The notes: generated by a model not told the origin, from the letters alone. A stretch of 50,000 nt of DNA from Cristatella mucedo (GCA_009760855.2 WPIO01000085.1:1362501-1412500), one strand, 5' to 3'. Counted from the first letter of the stretch, positions 1 to 10,710 are shown. Program-made: numbers and translations.

Positions 1-26
1 AGCTGCTGCGGCAGCTTCAGTGCACC

Positions 27-310
<284 letters not shown>

Positions 311-418
311 CTATTTCTAGGCACTTGATGTAGTCGGCTGAAAAGGAGGCGTAACGAGACTGATAGGCAATAAACAACAGAGCAGGCACCATCATGGCAT
401 GCAATATGAACATCCTAT

Positions 419-559
419 TCACAAGGACGAAGCAAACGCAATGAGGAGCTGGTGATTTTTTTGCTTTGCCTCACTCAAATGTCTTGTCAAGACGGAGGTG
501 ACCTCAGTGATGTCCTGAGCAGGCATCCAGTCGTGGACTTGTTCGTATCGTGCAATACT
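419..559 (-). CDS. BABAM2: Candidate last exon of BABAM2 (BRE)
   Basis: On the minus strand a splice acceptor (ctggctgcag) precedes 46 codons and a stop. The peptide reads SIARYEQVHDW and then a helix-like stretch ending IAFASSL. In the known BRE protein the C-terminus has a Tyr, then six residues later a Trp (YPYSPRW), followed by an amphipathic helix. Here YEQVHDW has the same spacing and also leads into a helix. It is on the right strand, downstream of the confident BABAM2 exons. The similarity is weak and the exons that should lie between here and 9384 were not found, so this link is inference. It could also be the end of another gene or chance. Confidence 0.3.
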   Translation of the reverse strand, partial: SIARYEQVHDWMPAQDITEVTSVLTRHLSEAKQKNHQLLIAFASSL

Positions 560-860
560 CTGCAGCCAGGCGAGGCCAGGTCTGAATGTTGTTTGACCGT
601 AGCGCATAAGAAATTACGTGCCCATGGATATCTAAACGCTTATCGCTTCGGACTACTGGGTCACCCGTGCCGGCAGTGGCCTTAGATGTGCCAGTGGCCT
701 TAGATGTGCCAGTGGAACGGTAACCTGCATGTTAGCTATGATCGTGCGCACCTATTACCACTTCATCATCGTAGTTCAAATGCATTCCTAGATGTTACTG
801 CTGTTGGTAAGATTCGTGAATTATGCATTAAAAACACAAAGCAACCCTGAGCCACCGCGG

Positions 861-965
861 TGGCCGAGGCAGCCAATATAACGCTCGTCTGGCGGGAACT
901 TCGACCTGCGTACATGCTCGTTTGGTATTCCTAGCATTGTCTAACCACTAAGCATGCTACGCCAC
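861..965 (-). repeat. Possible tRNA-derived SINE fragment
   Basis: Read on the minus strand this stretch starts gtggcgtagcatgcttagtgg (A-box-like) and holds a B-box-like ggtcgaagttcccgcc about 60 bases later, as in tRNA-derived SINE heads. It lies just upstream of the LINE at 976. Only one copy is seen in the window, so the family is not confirmed. Confidence 0.35.
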
Positions 966-1689
966 AAGCATCAATGTGAATCTCTCTAACTTAGTGGTCA
1001 TCAGGCCTGTTATAACTCCAGCGGCTCAACTTAATGCGTGTCTTTGGAATCCTCGCTCAATGAGCAACCAACCAAACAATTTAGTAATAAGTGACCTTAT
1101 TTCCGAAAATGGTCTCAGCCTGCTCGCCATGCCTGACACTTGGCTAAAATCGATAAACAGCCAGAAAATTAAAGACACTACCCCGACTGGTTTCTCACTC
1201 TTTCACACTCCAAGATCGACCAAAACTGGAGGTGGAGTTGTTAATATCATGGGCTCGAAATTCTACTTCGAACCATTTGCAGGACCCTCGAAGCAGTCTT
1301 TCGAATCGATAGTCTTGATTTCACCCAACAACAAGCTACCGATGGTGACAGTAGTCTATCGCCAACCAGGTACCAAATCCTTCTTTTATCTTAGATTTCT
1401 CCGATCTCATTTCGATTCTGTGCGCAAGAAATCGATCCTTCCCCGTTATGGGCGATTTCAACATTCACTTGGATAACTTACCTGATACCTTCAGCACTGA
1501 GTTTGCACATTTACTGACTCACTGTCTCTTGTGGCTCATGTGCATGGCCCTACTCACATCAAGAGTCATGCACTCGACGAAATTTTCTCATGCACTGCAC
1601 TTTGTCATCACCAATTATTACCAAATCCTGCTTATCTGACAACATACAGATCTCATTCAGTCTTCAATTCGTGCCCTCCTCTAAATGTA

Positions 1690-2386
1690 CCAGTGATCAA
1701 AAAACTGCTTACTGGCCTACCAGCATGTGCGATCAGGCGATTGCAGCTGGTGCAAAACTCTGCAGCTAGGCTTGTCTGTCGTGAGCGTCACAGTTGCCAC
1801 ATTACTCCACTTCTCGCCGACCTGCACTGGCTAACCGTCAAGCAACGGATTGACTTCAAGGTTTTGTCGCTCACTTTTAGTTCCCTTCATTCTATGGCTC
1901 CAGCCTATCTCTCAGATATACTCCCCCATCAGGCCAAGCATCGTACCACCCGCTTTTCGGAATCCAACAGTCTACAAATACCTCGTACAAACCTTAAATC
2001 CTTTGGAGACCGTGCATTTAGTTCATATGCTCCCAAAGCCTGGAACTCCCTCCCGACCTGCGTCAGAACATCCCCTGACCTGACCAAATTTAAAAGGAAC
2101 TTAAAAACATACCTATTTAGGACAGCATTTAGTGGGTCCCTGTGATTCGTCCTTCAGGTGCTTATGCGTGCTGACACTGCATGCTGCCACTAACCACACT
2201 TGCATGCTAACCCTGTGCATGTCACCCCTAACCATATTATTCATTTTGTTTGTTTTTCAAGCATGATTTTACTTACCATTCAATTGTGTTTTTCTTTGCA
2301 GCAAATGTAAAGCGCCTAGAAAGAGACTAAGTTCTCTGAGGGCGCTTTATCAAGTGAATTAATATTATTATAACTATTATTATAAA
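1690..2386 (+). mobile_element. 5'-truncated LINE-A copy nested inside the 976-4795 LINE
   Basis: The sequence jumps from the end of the endonuclease domain to the LINE C-terminus (LLTGLPACAIRRLQLVQ onward, KAWNSLPTCVRTSPD near 2035-2080). It then runs through the 3' untranslated region, the hairpin (aaagcgcctagaaagagact at about 2310) and a TTA-rich tail, after which the host element's linker resumes. The simplest reading is insertion of a truncated sister copy into the host element. Flanking aaaa could be a very short target duplication. Confidence 0.75.
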
Positions 2387-4487
2387 ACCTAAAGACCCTT
2401 GACATCGATGCCGTCCGTGCAAGAATATTTGCCTCGCAGGTGCTGCTCAGTCCCCCTTTCGACCTGTCATCATTGGTAGATAGCTACAACACGACACTAG
2501 CTGACACGCTCGACGAGTTTGCACCTCCGACAAAGCGCACTGTGCGCCACCGCCCAGACGGCCTTTGGTTTACCACAGACATTAAACTAGCCAGGTCTAC
2601 TAAGCGCAATCTTGAAAAAGCATACAAAACATCAGGACTGACCGTCCATCGACTGGCATACGAGGGCTACTGCAGGTCGTACCGATCGATCCTAGCAAAG
2701 GCCAAGTCTAGCCTCTATTGAAACATTGTTGAATCACAGATGCACAATCCAAAAATGCTGATGTCGACAATAAACCATCTCCTCAACCGTTCCCAGATTA
2801 GCTCCTTACCTGATGATCCTTGTGGTGATCTAGCCGATTGCTTCTCTCGATTCTTTGTGCAGAAGAGAGACAAGATCAGGGTATCCATCCCTGCGATGGC
2901 AGCACCCCTCCCCTAGAATGCTGTCCCTCGACCCCTTGCAGCACCTCAATGTCTGCATTTAAGCAGGTCACTAGTGATCTAGTCCTAAAGTTCGTATCTC
3001 AATCAAAGAAGACAACAAGTCCATTGGACCCTATTCCCACTGTCCTGCTCCCACGTTGCATTGATCTGCTGCTGCCATGCATAACTAACATCATTAATAT
3101 GTCATTAGCTTCAGGTCATGTCCCAGCCCCTTTCAAAAAAGATGTAGTCAGACCACTTCTCAAGAAAGCAACATTAGACCAAGAAAATTTGAGCAACTAC
3201 CGCTCAGTCTCACTTCTACCATTCCTATCAAACACTGGAACGAGTCGTGGCAGACCAGCTGAACTCATATATTGAAACCTCAAACCTTGCTAGTAAGTTC
3301 CAGTCTGGCTTTAGAGCTAATCCCTCCACAGAGTCAGCATTGCTTCGGGTGTACAATGACCTACTTAGGAATGTAGACATGAGTAGAGTGTCTCTGTGCT
3401 TGTTTTGCTCGATCTTTCGGTAGCTTTTGATGCTATCGATCACCAAGTGCTTCTTGAGCGCCTCTCGTCTCGCCTGGGCATCACTGGCACTGCTCTGCAA
3501 TGGTTCAGGTCCTATCTCAGTAAGAGACTCTTGAGCGTTGACGCGAATGGGCAAAGATCATCCGAGGTACCTCTGAAATATGGGGTACCTCGGGGCTCCA
3601 TACTTGGTCCAGTTCTTTACTAGGTTTATACTCTACCTCTTGCCCACGTCATTGCCAAGCACAATCTAGGCTTTCACTTTTATGTGGATGACACTTAGTT
3701 GTACCTTTGCTATGACCCCTCCCAGCCTTCGAGCACGTCGAATTCTATCAACTCACTTGCTGCATGTATTGATGACATCCACACATGAATGGCAGCAAAC
3801 TTTCTCTAATTGAATGATGATAAAACTAACTTATTAGTTATTGGCAAACCAGGTGTGATTCAAAAATTGGAAAGGTTAACACTCAAAATCGGCTCTGCCA
3901 GCTTATCTCCTGTTGAATCTGTACGAAATGTAGGTATCATGTTCCAAAGTGACCTTTCGTTGGACGACCACATCTGCTCCACAATAGAGTCTGCCTACTT
4001 TCAGATACACAACATTGCTAAAATTCGTGCTTGTTTAGACAGGTATACCACATCTAAGTTGGTCCATGCATTTGTGACATCCCGTCTTGACTTCTGTAAC
4101 TCAGTGCTTGCTGGTCTACTGGCACGTGCACAATCAGTCGCTTACCGCTGGTGCAAAACTCTGGATCTAGGCTTGTCGGTCGTGAGCATCGCAGTTGCCC
4201 CACCACACCACATCTCGACGACCTACACTGGCTACCAGTCAAGCAACGGATTGACTTCAAGGTTTTGTCGCTCACTTTTAGGTCCCTTCGTTCTTTGGCT
4301 ATAGCCTATCTCTCCGATATACTCCCCCATCAGGCCAAGCATCGTACCACCCGCTTTTCGGAATCTAACTGCTTACCTATACCTCGTACAAACCTCAAAT
4401 CCTTTGTAGACCATGCCTTTAGTTCGTGTGCTCTTAAAGCCTGGAACTCACTCCCGACTTCCGTCACGACATCCCCTGACTTGACCA

Positions 4488-4529
4488 CATTTAAAAAGAA
4501 ACTTGACCACATTTAAAAAGAAACTAAAA
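4488..4529 (+). repeat. Local tandem duplication in the LINE C-terminus
   Basis: The stretch cttgaccacatttaaaaaga occurs twice in direct succession (starting near 4480 and 4502). The related copy at 29.2 kb has it once, so this is a slip-type duplication private to this copy. Confidence 0.8.
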
Positions 4530-5169
4530 GCACACCTATTTAGGACAGCATTTAGTGGGTCCCTGTGATTAGTTCTGTATGTGCCTATGCATGCTGACAC
4601 TGTTGCATGCTGCCAATAACCACATTTGCATGCTGATCCTGTGCACCTGTCACCCCTAACCATATTATTCGTGTTGTTCATCAAGCATGATACCACTCAC
4701 CATTCAATTGTGTTTCTTTTGCAGCAAGTTTAAAGCACCTAGAAAGAGATTGAGTTCTCTGAGGGTGATTTATAAAATATATTATTATTATTATTATCGT
4801 TATTATTATTGTCTGTCGCAAACGGTGCGACTGCCAGGTTGCACCATCGCATCACATTTCTCCACTTGCTCAACTCCAAGCTCAGTGATTGGTTTCGAGA
4901 TGGGCACACTGGGCTCAAGAATCTGCGTCGCTCACTTTTTGGCGCCTCTACTTTCCTGGCCACTAATTAAAAACGATTTATGGGACCCCCATTGAGCATG
5001 ACGGCTTTGTCTGACTTTGGCGATAACTCACACCTCAACCAAACTCAAATTCTTTTTTAGAAGCCCTGCTTCAGTTCGTGAGCACTCAATAAAGATGTTA
5101 CTAATGAACTTTGCCATTCCACAAGAGAATTCTTTGCACTTAAATCACAGCTGCTGTGGCTTCTACACT

Positions 5170-6105
5170 GTTTGCGCTTATAGAGGATTTTCTACGCTGC
5201 TAGACATGGTTGCTAACAGCAAGCAAAAAATATGTCGGCAGATATAAAAAAAAACAGGTGCTGCTAGCATGTACACGATCAGTTTGATTTCTTTGCCCCA
5301 CCACAATTTTGTATTATCTCTCTTATCCTGCACAGAAGCAAAAATATTTCGCACTGTTTCCTCAGATATAGCACTCCACAGAGCCTGTATTCTAATGAAA
5401 AGGTCGGCTGTTGGTGATGGCCAAATGCGTGCCACAGGCACACGTCCCATACATTTTCAACTTAATATCATATAAATTTTAATTGTTGTGTACAACCACA
5501 CGTCCCACACATTTTCTATGGGGAGGGGGTCCTATCGGGCAAACAACAGGCTGGGCCATTGCAGTAGCACTACACTGGATTTGCCAAAAGAGTGCTGTAA
5601 TGATCCAGCAAGCTTGTTTGAGGTTGTTACTTTGCCGCCAAATATAACCATCCTAGGTTAGAGTAGTATTGCTTTGCAATCCAACTGGCTTATGGACCAC
5701 GTGAAGGTTTTGGTCCATATTACCTTCAATCTGTTGCAGAGCTTTAACCCTCTTTTCAGAGAAGCAGCCCCAAACCGTCACAGGTTTGCCATCGAATTTT
5801 ACAGTAGGTCGAGCCGCAGGTTGAAGGTTCATAGGTCGAACTGCAGGTTGAAGGTCAGTGCACCTCGGCTCCCCTTCGATTAACCCTTATGCACTGCTTA
5901 TAGTTACCAAAACTTGCTTTCGCCTGTCCATACAACTGAATGCCATTCGTTCGTCTTTTGTCCAGTGAGCGTGGTCGTGCACCCACTGTAAGCTGTCAGC
6001 TCTATGACAGCTAGTTGCCCTTCGACCACTGGCAACCCACAGGAGCATGCCACTATTAGCAGGCCTCCTACTGACCGTATCTTCGCTAACATCAATCCTT
6101 GCATG
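5170..6105 (-). mobile_element. Tc1/mariner-type transposase remnant
   Basis: On the minus strand, frames broken by stops hold pieces in the order expected for a Tc1 transposase. First is NEWHSVVWTGESKFW (about 5907-5960), matching the family W..V.WSDESKF block. Then KPVTVWGCFSEKRV (about 5750-5795), matching the VMVWGCFS block. Finally IWPSPTADLFIRIQALW (about 5365-5415), matching the WPSQSPDLNPIENLW block. The second catalytic Asp region is degraded. The ends and terminal inverted repeats were not identified. It is a decayed, inactive copy, identified from the spacing and order of three conserved blocks. Confidence 0.6.
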
Positions 6106-6170
6106 ACTGGGAGTGCTCTTGAAGGGCAGCAGTTCTACTCTGCAGATCGAATGGTCAGTGGAATCGCATG

Positions 6171-6235
6171 CTCAATGAACAACAAGAATAACATGGTTAG
6201 GGGCGACATGCACAGGGTCAGCATTGCAGAGCAAA
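6171..6235 (-). repeat. LINE-A 3' UTR fragment
   Basis: The reverse complement reads ctgaccctgtgcatgtcgcc followed by cctaaccatgttattcttgttg, the same 3' UTR block seen in other LINE-A copies. It is short and has no hairpin or tail. Confidence 0.55.
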
Positions 6236-6339
6236 ACTTGGAAGGGGGTAGATGCTACAAATGTTGAGAAACTCCTAAAGATTTCTGTTACCTTTGAAAA
6301 AATGGGAATACTTGCACCCAAAATGGCCTGTTTTGAGAG

Positions 6340-6341
<2 letters not shown>

Positions 6342-6374
<33 letters not shown>
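6342..6374. repeat. (TG)n microsatellite
   Basis: A short TG run (about 16 units) within otherwise unassigned sequence. Confidence 0.95.
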
Positions 6375-6628
6375 CGCGCAGGGGAGGTGTGGTGGTGGTG
6401 GCGGTGTACATGCCTGTAAGTAGGATAACCATAGCCATCCCAAGAAAAGTTGCTTTTTTTATAACTTCCGGCGGCTGGCAGGTGTTCCCAGTTGCTCAGT
6501 GGTTTTGATTTGCGCTCTGGCAAGCCGGTAACCTCGGAATTGAGGTTACCGTGTGTGGACTGTTTGCTACTGAGCTTGCGTAACATGATCTAAGCCAAAA
6601 AAAATGCTGCCTCCTTCGTATCCATTCC

Positions 6629-6726
6629 CATCGGTGATCTGCCATCGGTGATCGACCATCGGTGATCGGCCATCGGTGATCAGCCATCGGTGATCTGCCA
6701 TCGGTGATCGACCATCGGTGATTGGC
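6629..6726. repeat. 14-bp minisatellite, 7 units
   Basis: Seven head-to-tail units of catcggtgatcNgc with variable bases at positions 11-13. Units 1-3 and 5-7 show the same order of variants (ctgc, cgac, then c/tggc), so the array probably grew by duplication of multi-unit blocks. Confidence 0.93.
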
Positions 6727-7650
6727 TTGACGTGCTCCTACTCATTAACGCACTCAGTCGGTATTTCTTGCTCTCCTCAAAATACTTTGTAACACTTTAA
6801 CACACGATAACTTTGAAACCCTTCTACATAAATAGCAGGCTCCGACTCGCAGTCACGCGACAGACACCACGACACGTGTTTGCCCGGGAAAGCAGCCGAA
6901 AGGGCCGGGCCGTGCATGCGCTCAGCAACGAGCGACTGCACCGAGAGTCACCTTTTCGTCTAGAAGGCGACAGACTGAGGCAGCGTACTCGTCCAGCCGA
7001 GCGCCCGAGCTAAATGTCGGCAATCGGACATCGTCGTTGCCGAGCAGGCTGCAAGCAGCGCCAGGCGTGAATCGGTGTTGCACGCACGCACGCACATGAA
7101 CGAACGCCTGCAGTGTTCAATGCGCGTGCACGTGCAATGTCGAGCGGCAGCAGAGTCACTGACATGCTGCTGCGCACACGAGGGCAACGCCCCCACTTGG
7201 ACCGACCCCTCGCATCAAGGTAGATCAACCCCCCCATCCCCAAGAAGCCAAGGAATGCTAAGCTCAGGCACTGGGTGCATCGCCAGTGCACCGAGTGCCT
7301 GAGCGTCGGTACAGAAACTCTGCTCCCAGCAACCGAATACCATCCCAAAGCAGCCGCGACCGAAGATTGGAATGCGGCTTGGACTTCGGGCGGCAGCAGC
7401 GGCAATGGCTACGGCACTGGTCCACAAACTCAAAAGGTTTCGAGTTCGTGATCTGTCTGAGTGCTACGCTTTTGCTGCCCGACATACCCCAGCAGACAAC
7501 TTTCAGGCTCCGCTTTCAAACCTAATCAGGAATGGTGCAAAACCAACACCAACTGAGCTTTTAATATAATTCTTGTAGCTGGTGATAGAAGATTACATAA
7601 CTACTCCCACACCAGGCCAAGAATCGTACAACCCATTGTTCTGGCTCGAA
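6727..7650. other. Unassigned GC-rich stretch with a long inverted repeat
   Basis: No gene could be assigned on either strand. At 7262-7279 and 7287-7304 two 18-bp arms form an inverted repeat with one mismatch and a 7-bp loop. A short plus-strand frame from 7393 has a plausible start (MATALVHKLK) but no supporting homology. Confidence 0.6.
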
Positions 7651-7654
7651 TCGC

Positions 7655-8265
7655 TTAGTCATGTCATGAGCGTCGCAGTTGCCACATTACATCACTTCTC
7701 GCCGACCTGCACTGGCTACCAGTCAAGCAACGGATTGACTTCAAGGTTTTGTCGCTCACTTTTAGTTCCCTTCATTCTATGGCTCCAGCCTATCTCTCAG
7801 ATCTACTCCCCCATCAGGCCAAGCATCGTATCACCCGCTTTTCGGAATCCAACAGTCTACAAATACCCCCCCCCCCCTACAAACCACAAATCCTTTGGAG
7901 ACCGTGCATTTAGTTCGTATGCTCCCCAAGCCTGGAACTCCCTCCCGACCTGCGTCAGAACATCCCCTGACCTGACCACATTTAAAAGGAACTTAAAACA
8001 CACCTATTTAGGACAGCATTTAGTGGGTCCCACTGATTCGTCCCTGATGTGCTCACGAGTGCTGACACTGTGCATGCTGCCACTAACCACATTTGCATGC
8101 TGACCCTGTGCATGTCACCACTAACCATGTTATTCATGTTGTTTGCTTATCAAGCATGATATTACTCACCATTCAATTGCATTCCCCTTTGCAGCAGATG
8201 TAAAGCGCCTAAAGAGAGATTGAGTTCTCTTTATCAGGTGCATTATTATTATTATTATTACTACT
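7655..8265 (+). mobile_element. 5'-truncated LINE-A copy
   Basis: Starts inside the C-terminal coding region and continues through KAWNSLPTCVRTSPD (two frames), the 3' UTR (actaaccatgttattcatgttg near 8121) and the hairpin region to an (ATT)n tail. A run of about 11 C bases (7866-7876) interrupts the coding part. Confidence 0.85.
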
Positions 8266-8274
8266 ATTATGCCT

Positions 8275-8598
8275 TCTACCAACCTCAGAACCTTAGGAGA
8301 TCGTGACTTTAGTTCCTAGGCTCCCAAAGCCTGGAAATCACTATCAACACATCTCAAAACATCCCCTGACGTAACGACATCTTAAAGGAGGCTTAAAACG
8401 CACCTGTTTATTACAGCATTTGGTAGGTCTTTATGATTCGTTCTTAGCGTGCAAATACCTGCTTACACTATGCCTGCTGCTTTCGGATGTTGCAACCAAT
8501 GATTTGGTAATGCTCTTTACACGGCTCATCTGCAAAGTGGAAGAGGTTCAGTTCCCCGAGGGTGCTACACAAATGTATTATTATTATGATGATTATTA
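8275..8598 (+). mobile_element. Truncated LINE of a divergent LINE-A subfamily
   Basis: Encodes the same C-terminal block (APKAWKSL, LKTSPDVTT) but its 3' UTR differs (cctgcttacactatgcctgctgc, then caatgatttggtaatgc). The hairpin is diverged and ends gggtgctacacaaatg plus a TTA-rich tail. The copy at 38240-38665 carries the same UTR, so this is a distinct subfamily. It lies directly downstream of the copy at 7655-8265. Confidence 0.75.
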
Positions 8599-8682
8599 TG
8601 ATTATTATATCTATATATAGTGATAGGCGTGAGCACTAAAAGACTCATCCCAGCACCTAAAAAGCCTCTTCATCCGAGCTCA

Positions 8683-8784
8683 CAATAATAAAAACGAGAG
8701 GAAACAGCATAAGCAGTTGCGAGCTCACACGCCCACAAGCAAAATACTAAGGGAGAATAATAAAAACGAGAGGAAACAGCATAA
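8683..8784. repeat. Direct repeat pair of about 28 bp
   Basis: The stretch aataataaaaacgagaggaa plus acagcata occurs at about 8683 and again at about 8756, separated by 45 bp. It lies just beside a SINE-A copy and might be a target duplication of a lost insert or a simple local duplication. Confidence 0.7.
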
Positions 8785-8786
8785 TA

Positions 8787-8937
8787 AAATATCATATAAT
8801 TCATTTGTATAGCACCCTAAGAGAACTTATCCTCTATTCAGGTGCTTCGCATATGACTTGGGGCTCGAGCCCGCGACCTCAGCAAGGCTCGAGGCGAGAG
8901 CACCTAAACCGCTGGACCAAACCAGCTCGGCATAACA
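8787..8937 (-). mobile_element. SINE-A (tRNA head, LINE-A-like tail)
   Basis: Read on the minus strand it starts gagctggtttggtccagcgg and has a B-box-like gcgggctcgagcccc. It ends with gcacctgaatagagga and a hairpin block matching the LINE-A 3' hairpin, then acaaatg plus an A/T tail. Other copies are at 12990, 33725 (minus) and 38768 (plus). Confidence 0.82.
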
Positions 8938-9383
8938 AGGTCACTACAGGTCACAAGGGTCACCACAGCACAAATGTGAAATCGAACAGCACAAATAGCA
9001 ATAAAAAGCGACAACGGTCACTTTACAAGCAGGCTGCTCGAGTAGACCCCGAGAAAGAACTTGACCTACAGACATAATAAATAAAGGTCAAGTTTATAAT
9101 AAGGTCAGGTTTATAATAAGGGCCTTTATTATATAACTCCCTGCAAAAGAGTCAGTAAGGCAATCGTGGCCAGTGGGCTCCCCGCGGTATCGAAAATGCC
9201 AAAGCCATCGAGTAGCGTCACGCTTGTCGGGCCGTACCAGGTATTCGCCATTTATCTCTGCTTACACTGATCGCTGAAAGCTCGCACGCTGACCTGACTG
9301 AGTGCGACTGAGTGCGACTACGCGTCAGTGGCCAGAGAAACACGGGGCGCTCATTGGGGGCGCGGGCGGGCACGCCGGCTCAC

Positions 9384-9493
9384 CTTTGCAGCGCTGACGA
9401 CAGGGTGAGCTGCGCCGTGGCACGCGCCGAGGCAGACGAAGCTGACTTGTACGTGAGCCGCAGGAGGGCGCTCAGATCGCCTACACTGCCGTC
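9384..9493 (-). CDS. BABAM2: BABAM2 exon 7 (possible alternative of exon 5)
   Basis: The exon has an acceptor (gtcactcgcag) and a strong donor (AAAG then gtgagc). It encodes 36 codons plus two bases, beginning DGSVGDLSALLRLTYKS and ending SSALQ. The stretch GDLSALLRLTYK aligns with the BRE segment GEDVALLSVSFE that starts the second UEV-like half. Exon 5 (9918-9995) aligns to the same BRE segment. The two may therefore be duplicated, mutually exclusive exons rather than consecutive ones. It ends in phase 2 and the following exon was not found. Confidence 0.62.
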
Positions 9494-9597
9494 CTGCGAG
9501 TGACAAGCGAGCGTCAGCTTTCACTTGTACGATTATTTTTAATTAATATTAGATTCTTAAATGTATTAATGATTAATACAATTTAACGCTCGCTTAC

Positions 9598-9678
9598 ACC
9601 AGGCACGGCGCCAGCTAGCCGCGCTTGCAGCAAGCGACGCGGCTGACCTGCTTGCGACACGACTCGAGTAACTACTTG
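9598..9678 (-). CDS. BABAM2: Putative BABAM2 exon 6, uncertain
   Basis: An acceptor (gtcgtgtgcag) and a donor (GGT then gtaagc) bound an 81-nt open stretch in phase 0, the same phase as its neighbours. The peptide (QVVTRVVSQAGQPRR and onward) shows no clear match to BRE. It may be a real exon, a decayed duplicate of exon 7, or a chance pair of splice-like sites. Confidence 0.3.
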
Positions 9679-9719
9679 CTGCACACGACTTGGGGGCGCG
9701 CGACAGAAGCGACTGAGGG

Positions 9720-9817
9720 CGACGGATGCAGATGGCTCTCGCGTCTGCATCCGTCGTCTGCACATCTAGAGGACTCGCTGGAGGCGCCACTGCAGCACCG
9801 GCAGCGAGTCCTCTAGA
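9720..9817. repeat. Two adjacent inverted repeats
   Basis: Arms of 13 bp (9720-9732 and 9744-9756, loop 11 bp) and of 16 bp (9765-9780 and 9802-9817, loop 21 bp) are perfect. Both lie in the BABAM2 intron between exons 5 and 6/7 and would fold as hairpins in RNA. Confidence 0.9.
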
Positions 9818-9917
9818 AGAACCGGAAGCGCAAGGAGCAGCACGGTACGGCAGCAGTGCTAGCGCCTCCAGAGACGGGGTAACAATGGAAGGGGGGCCGG
9901 CAGCTGCGGCAGCTCAC

Positions 9918-9995
9918 CGTGACCAGGCTGGCCTGCGCTGCCACGTCCGAGCTCACTAGCAGCCTCACAAGGAACGCAACCGGTCCGTCCTTGCC
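9918..9995 (-). CDS. BABAM2: BABAM2 exon 5
   Basis: A 78-nt phase-0 exon flanked by acceptor ctcgctgctgcag and donor gtgagc. Its peptide GKDGPVAFLVRLLVSS aligns with BRE around PGEDVALLSVSFED, directly after the segment encoded by exon 4. It ends in phase 0. Confidence 0.65.
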
Positions 9996-10143
9996 CTGCA
10001 GCAGCGAGGAGATAAAAGGTCAAAGGTTAAATGTGTAGCTCTAGCCTCGGCTGCGTCGTCGCAGCGGCAGCAGCGTCACTTGAAGGGCTCACAGGTTACT
10101 CGCACAGCGAGCGGCAGCGCACAGAGAGCGAGCCGGCCTTGAC

Positions 10144-10605
10144 CTGTGCCAGGGGCGAGGCGAGCACTTCGACTTCCGACAGAGTGGCGGAGGTGGCCCC
10201 GCTGCCGCTGCTGCCGCGGGGCTCCGACACGCAGGAGAGCACTCGACCGACCGGCAGCTGCAGCTCGACCTCGTCCTTGAGTTCCTCCTCGTCCGCCGCG
10301 TCCTCCTCGTCGACCGGCGGCGGCAGCAGCTGTGAGCTGGTGGCGCGGCAGGCCGCTTCCACGAGCTTCGGCAGCAGCGGTCCATCGCCGGGTTGGTGGC
10401 GGCGGCGCTGCCGCCGCAGTGCTCGACACAGGCGCGAGTACTCGGCGAGCAGGCGCGGGCAGTGGGCGTCGAGCAGCGCCACCTGGTAGGCTTTGTACTC
10501 GGCCAGCAGATCGCGAACGGCAAGCGTCAGCGAATCGTCGGACTCGGCGGTGACGACGTCGTCGTCTTCACGGCTGCCGCCGGTCAGCTGCCAGCCGAAC
10601 ACGTG
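10144..10605 (-). CDS. BABAM2: BABAM2 exon 4
   Basis: Starts after acceptor cttccgtgcag in phase 0, matching exon 3. HVFGW aligns with BRE NLASW. The helix DSLTLAVRDLLAEYKAYQ aligns with ECLLLVVKELVQQYHQFQ, and RLLAEYSRL with RLMFEYQTL. Further on, VELQLPVGR aligns with FLLKLPVDF. The insert between these (Arg-, Pro- and acidic-rich) is longer than in vertebrates. The 3' border is not certain: CAG before gtcaag (10144) or a site 15 nt further (before gtgcgc) both keep phase 0. The longer open frame to 10096 would run into a stop. A (GA)n array ends 24 nt upstream of the acceptor and reads as a polypyrimidine tract in the transcript. Confidence 0.85.
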
Positions 10606-10628
10606 CTGCACGGAAGCGAGAGAGAGGC

Positions 10629-10629
<1 letters not shown>

Positions 10630-10710
<81 letters not shown>

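Larger units (their letters stand above)
976..4795 (+). mobile_element. LINE-A (CR1/L2-like) near full-length copy, defective, with a nested insertion
   Basis: A non-LTR retrotransposon. Residues LNACLWNPRS and DTWLK (about 1036-1150) and the GDFNIHLDN motif (about 1450) are typical of the apurinic endonuclease domain. The endonuclease frame runs to about 1690. After a nested insertion (about 1690-2386), the linker region resumes (LDIDAVRARI, SLVDSYNTTL, SGLTVHRLAY; 2392-2720). The reverse transcriptase follows (NLSNYRSVSLLPF, AFDAIDHQVLLERL, VPRGSILGPVL; 3190-3780), then the C-terminal region (KAWNSLP, SPDLTTFK; 3800-4560). The 3' end is a hairpin near 4737-4772 and an (ATT)n tail. Stops and frameshifts break the frame several times. 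The catalytic box reads YVDD rather than the usual YADD and is followed by a stop, so the copy is dead. Confidence 0.88.

Noticed and set aside
6629-6726. Possible CRISPR-like array
   Set aside because: Units are contiguous 14-mers without spacers, in an animal genome.
8787-8937. tRNA gene
   Set aside because: A and B boxes are present, but the sequence does not fold as a complete tRNA and continues into a SINE body found in several copies; the same applies to SINE-B copies.
10076-10429. Alternative frames overlapping BABAM2 exon 4
   Set aside because: They lack BRE similarity and are by-products of GC-rich coding sequence.
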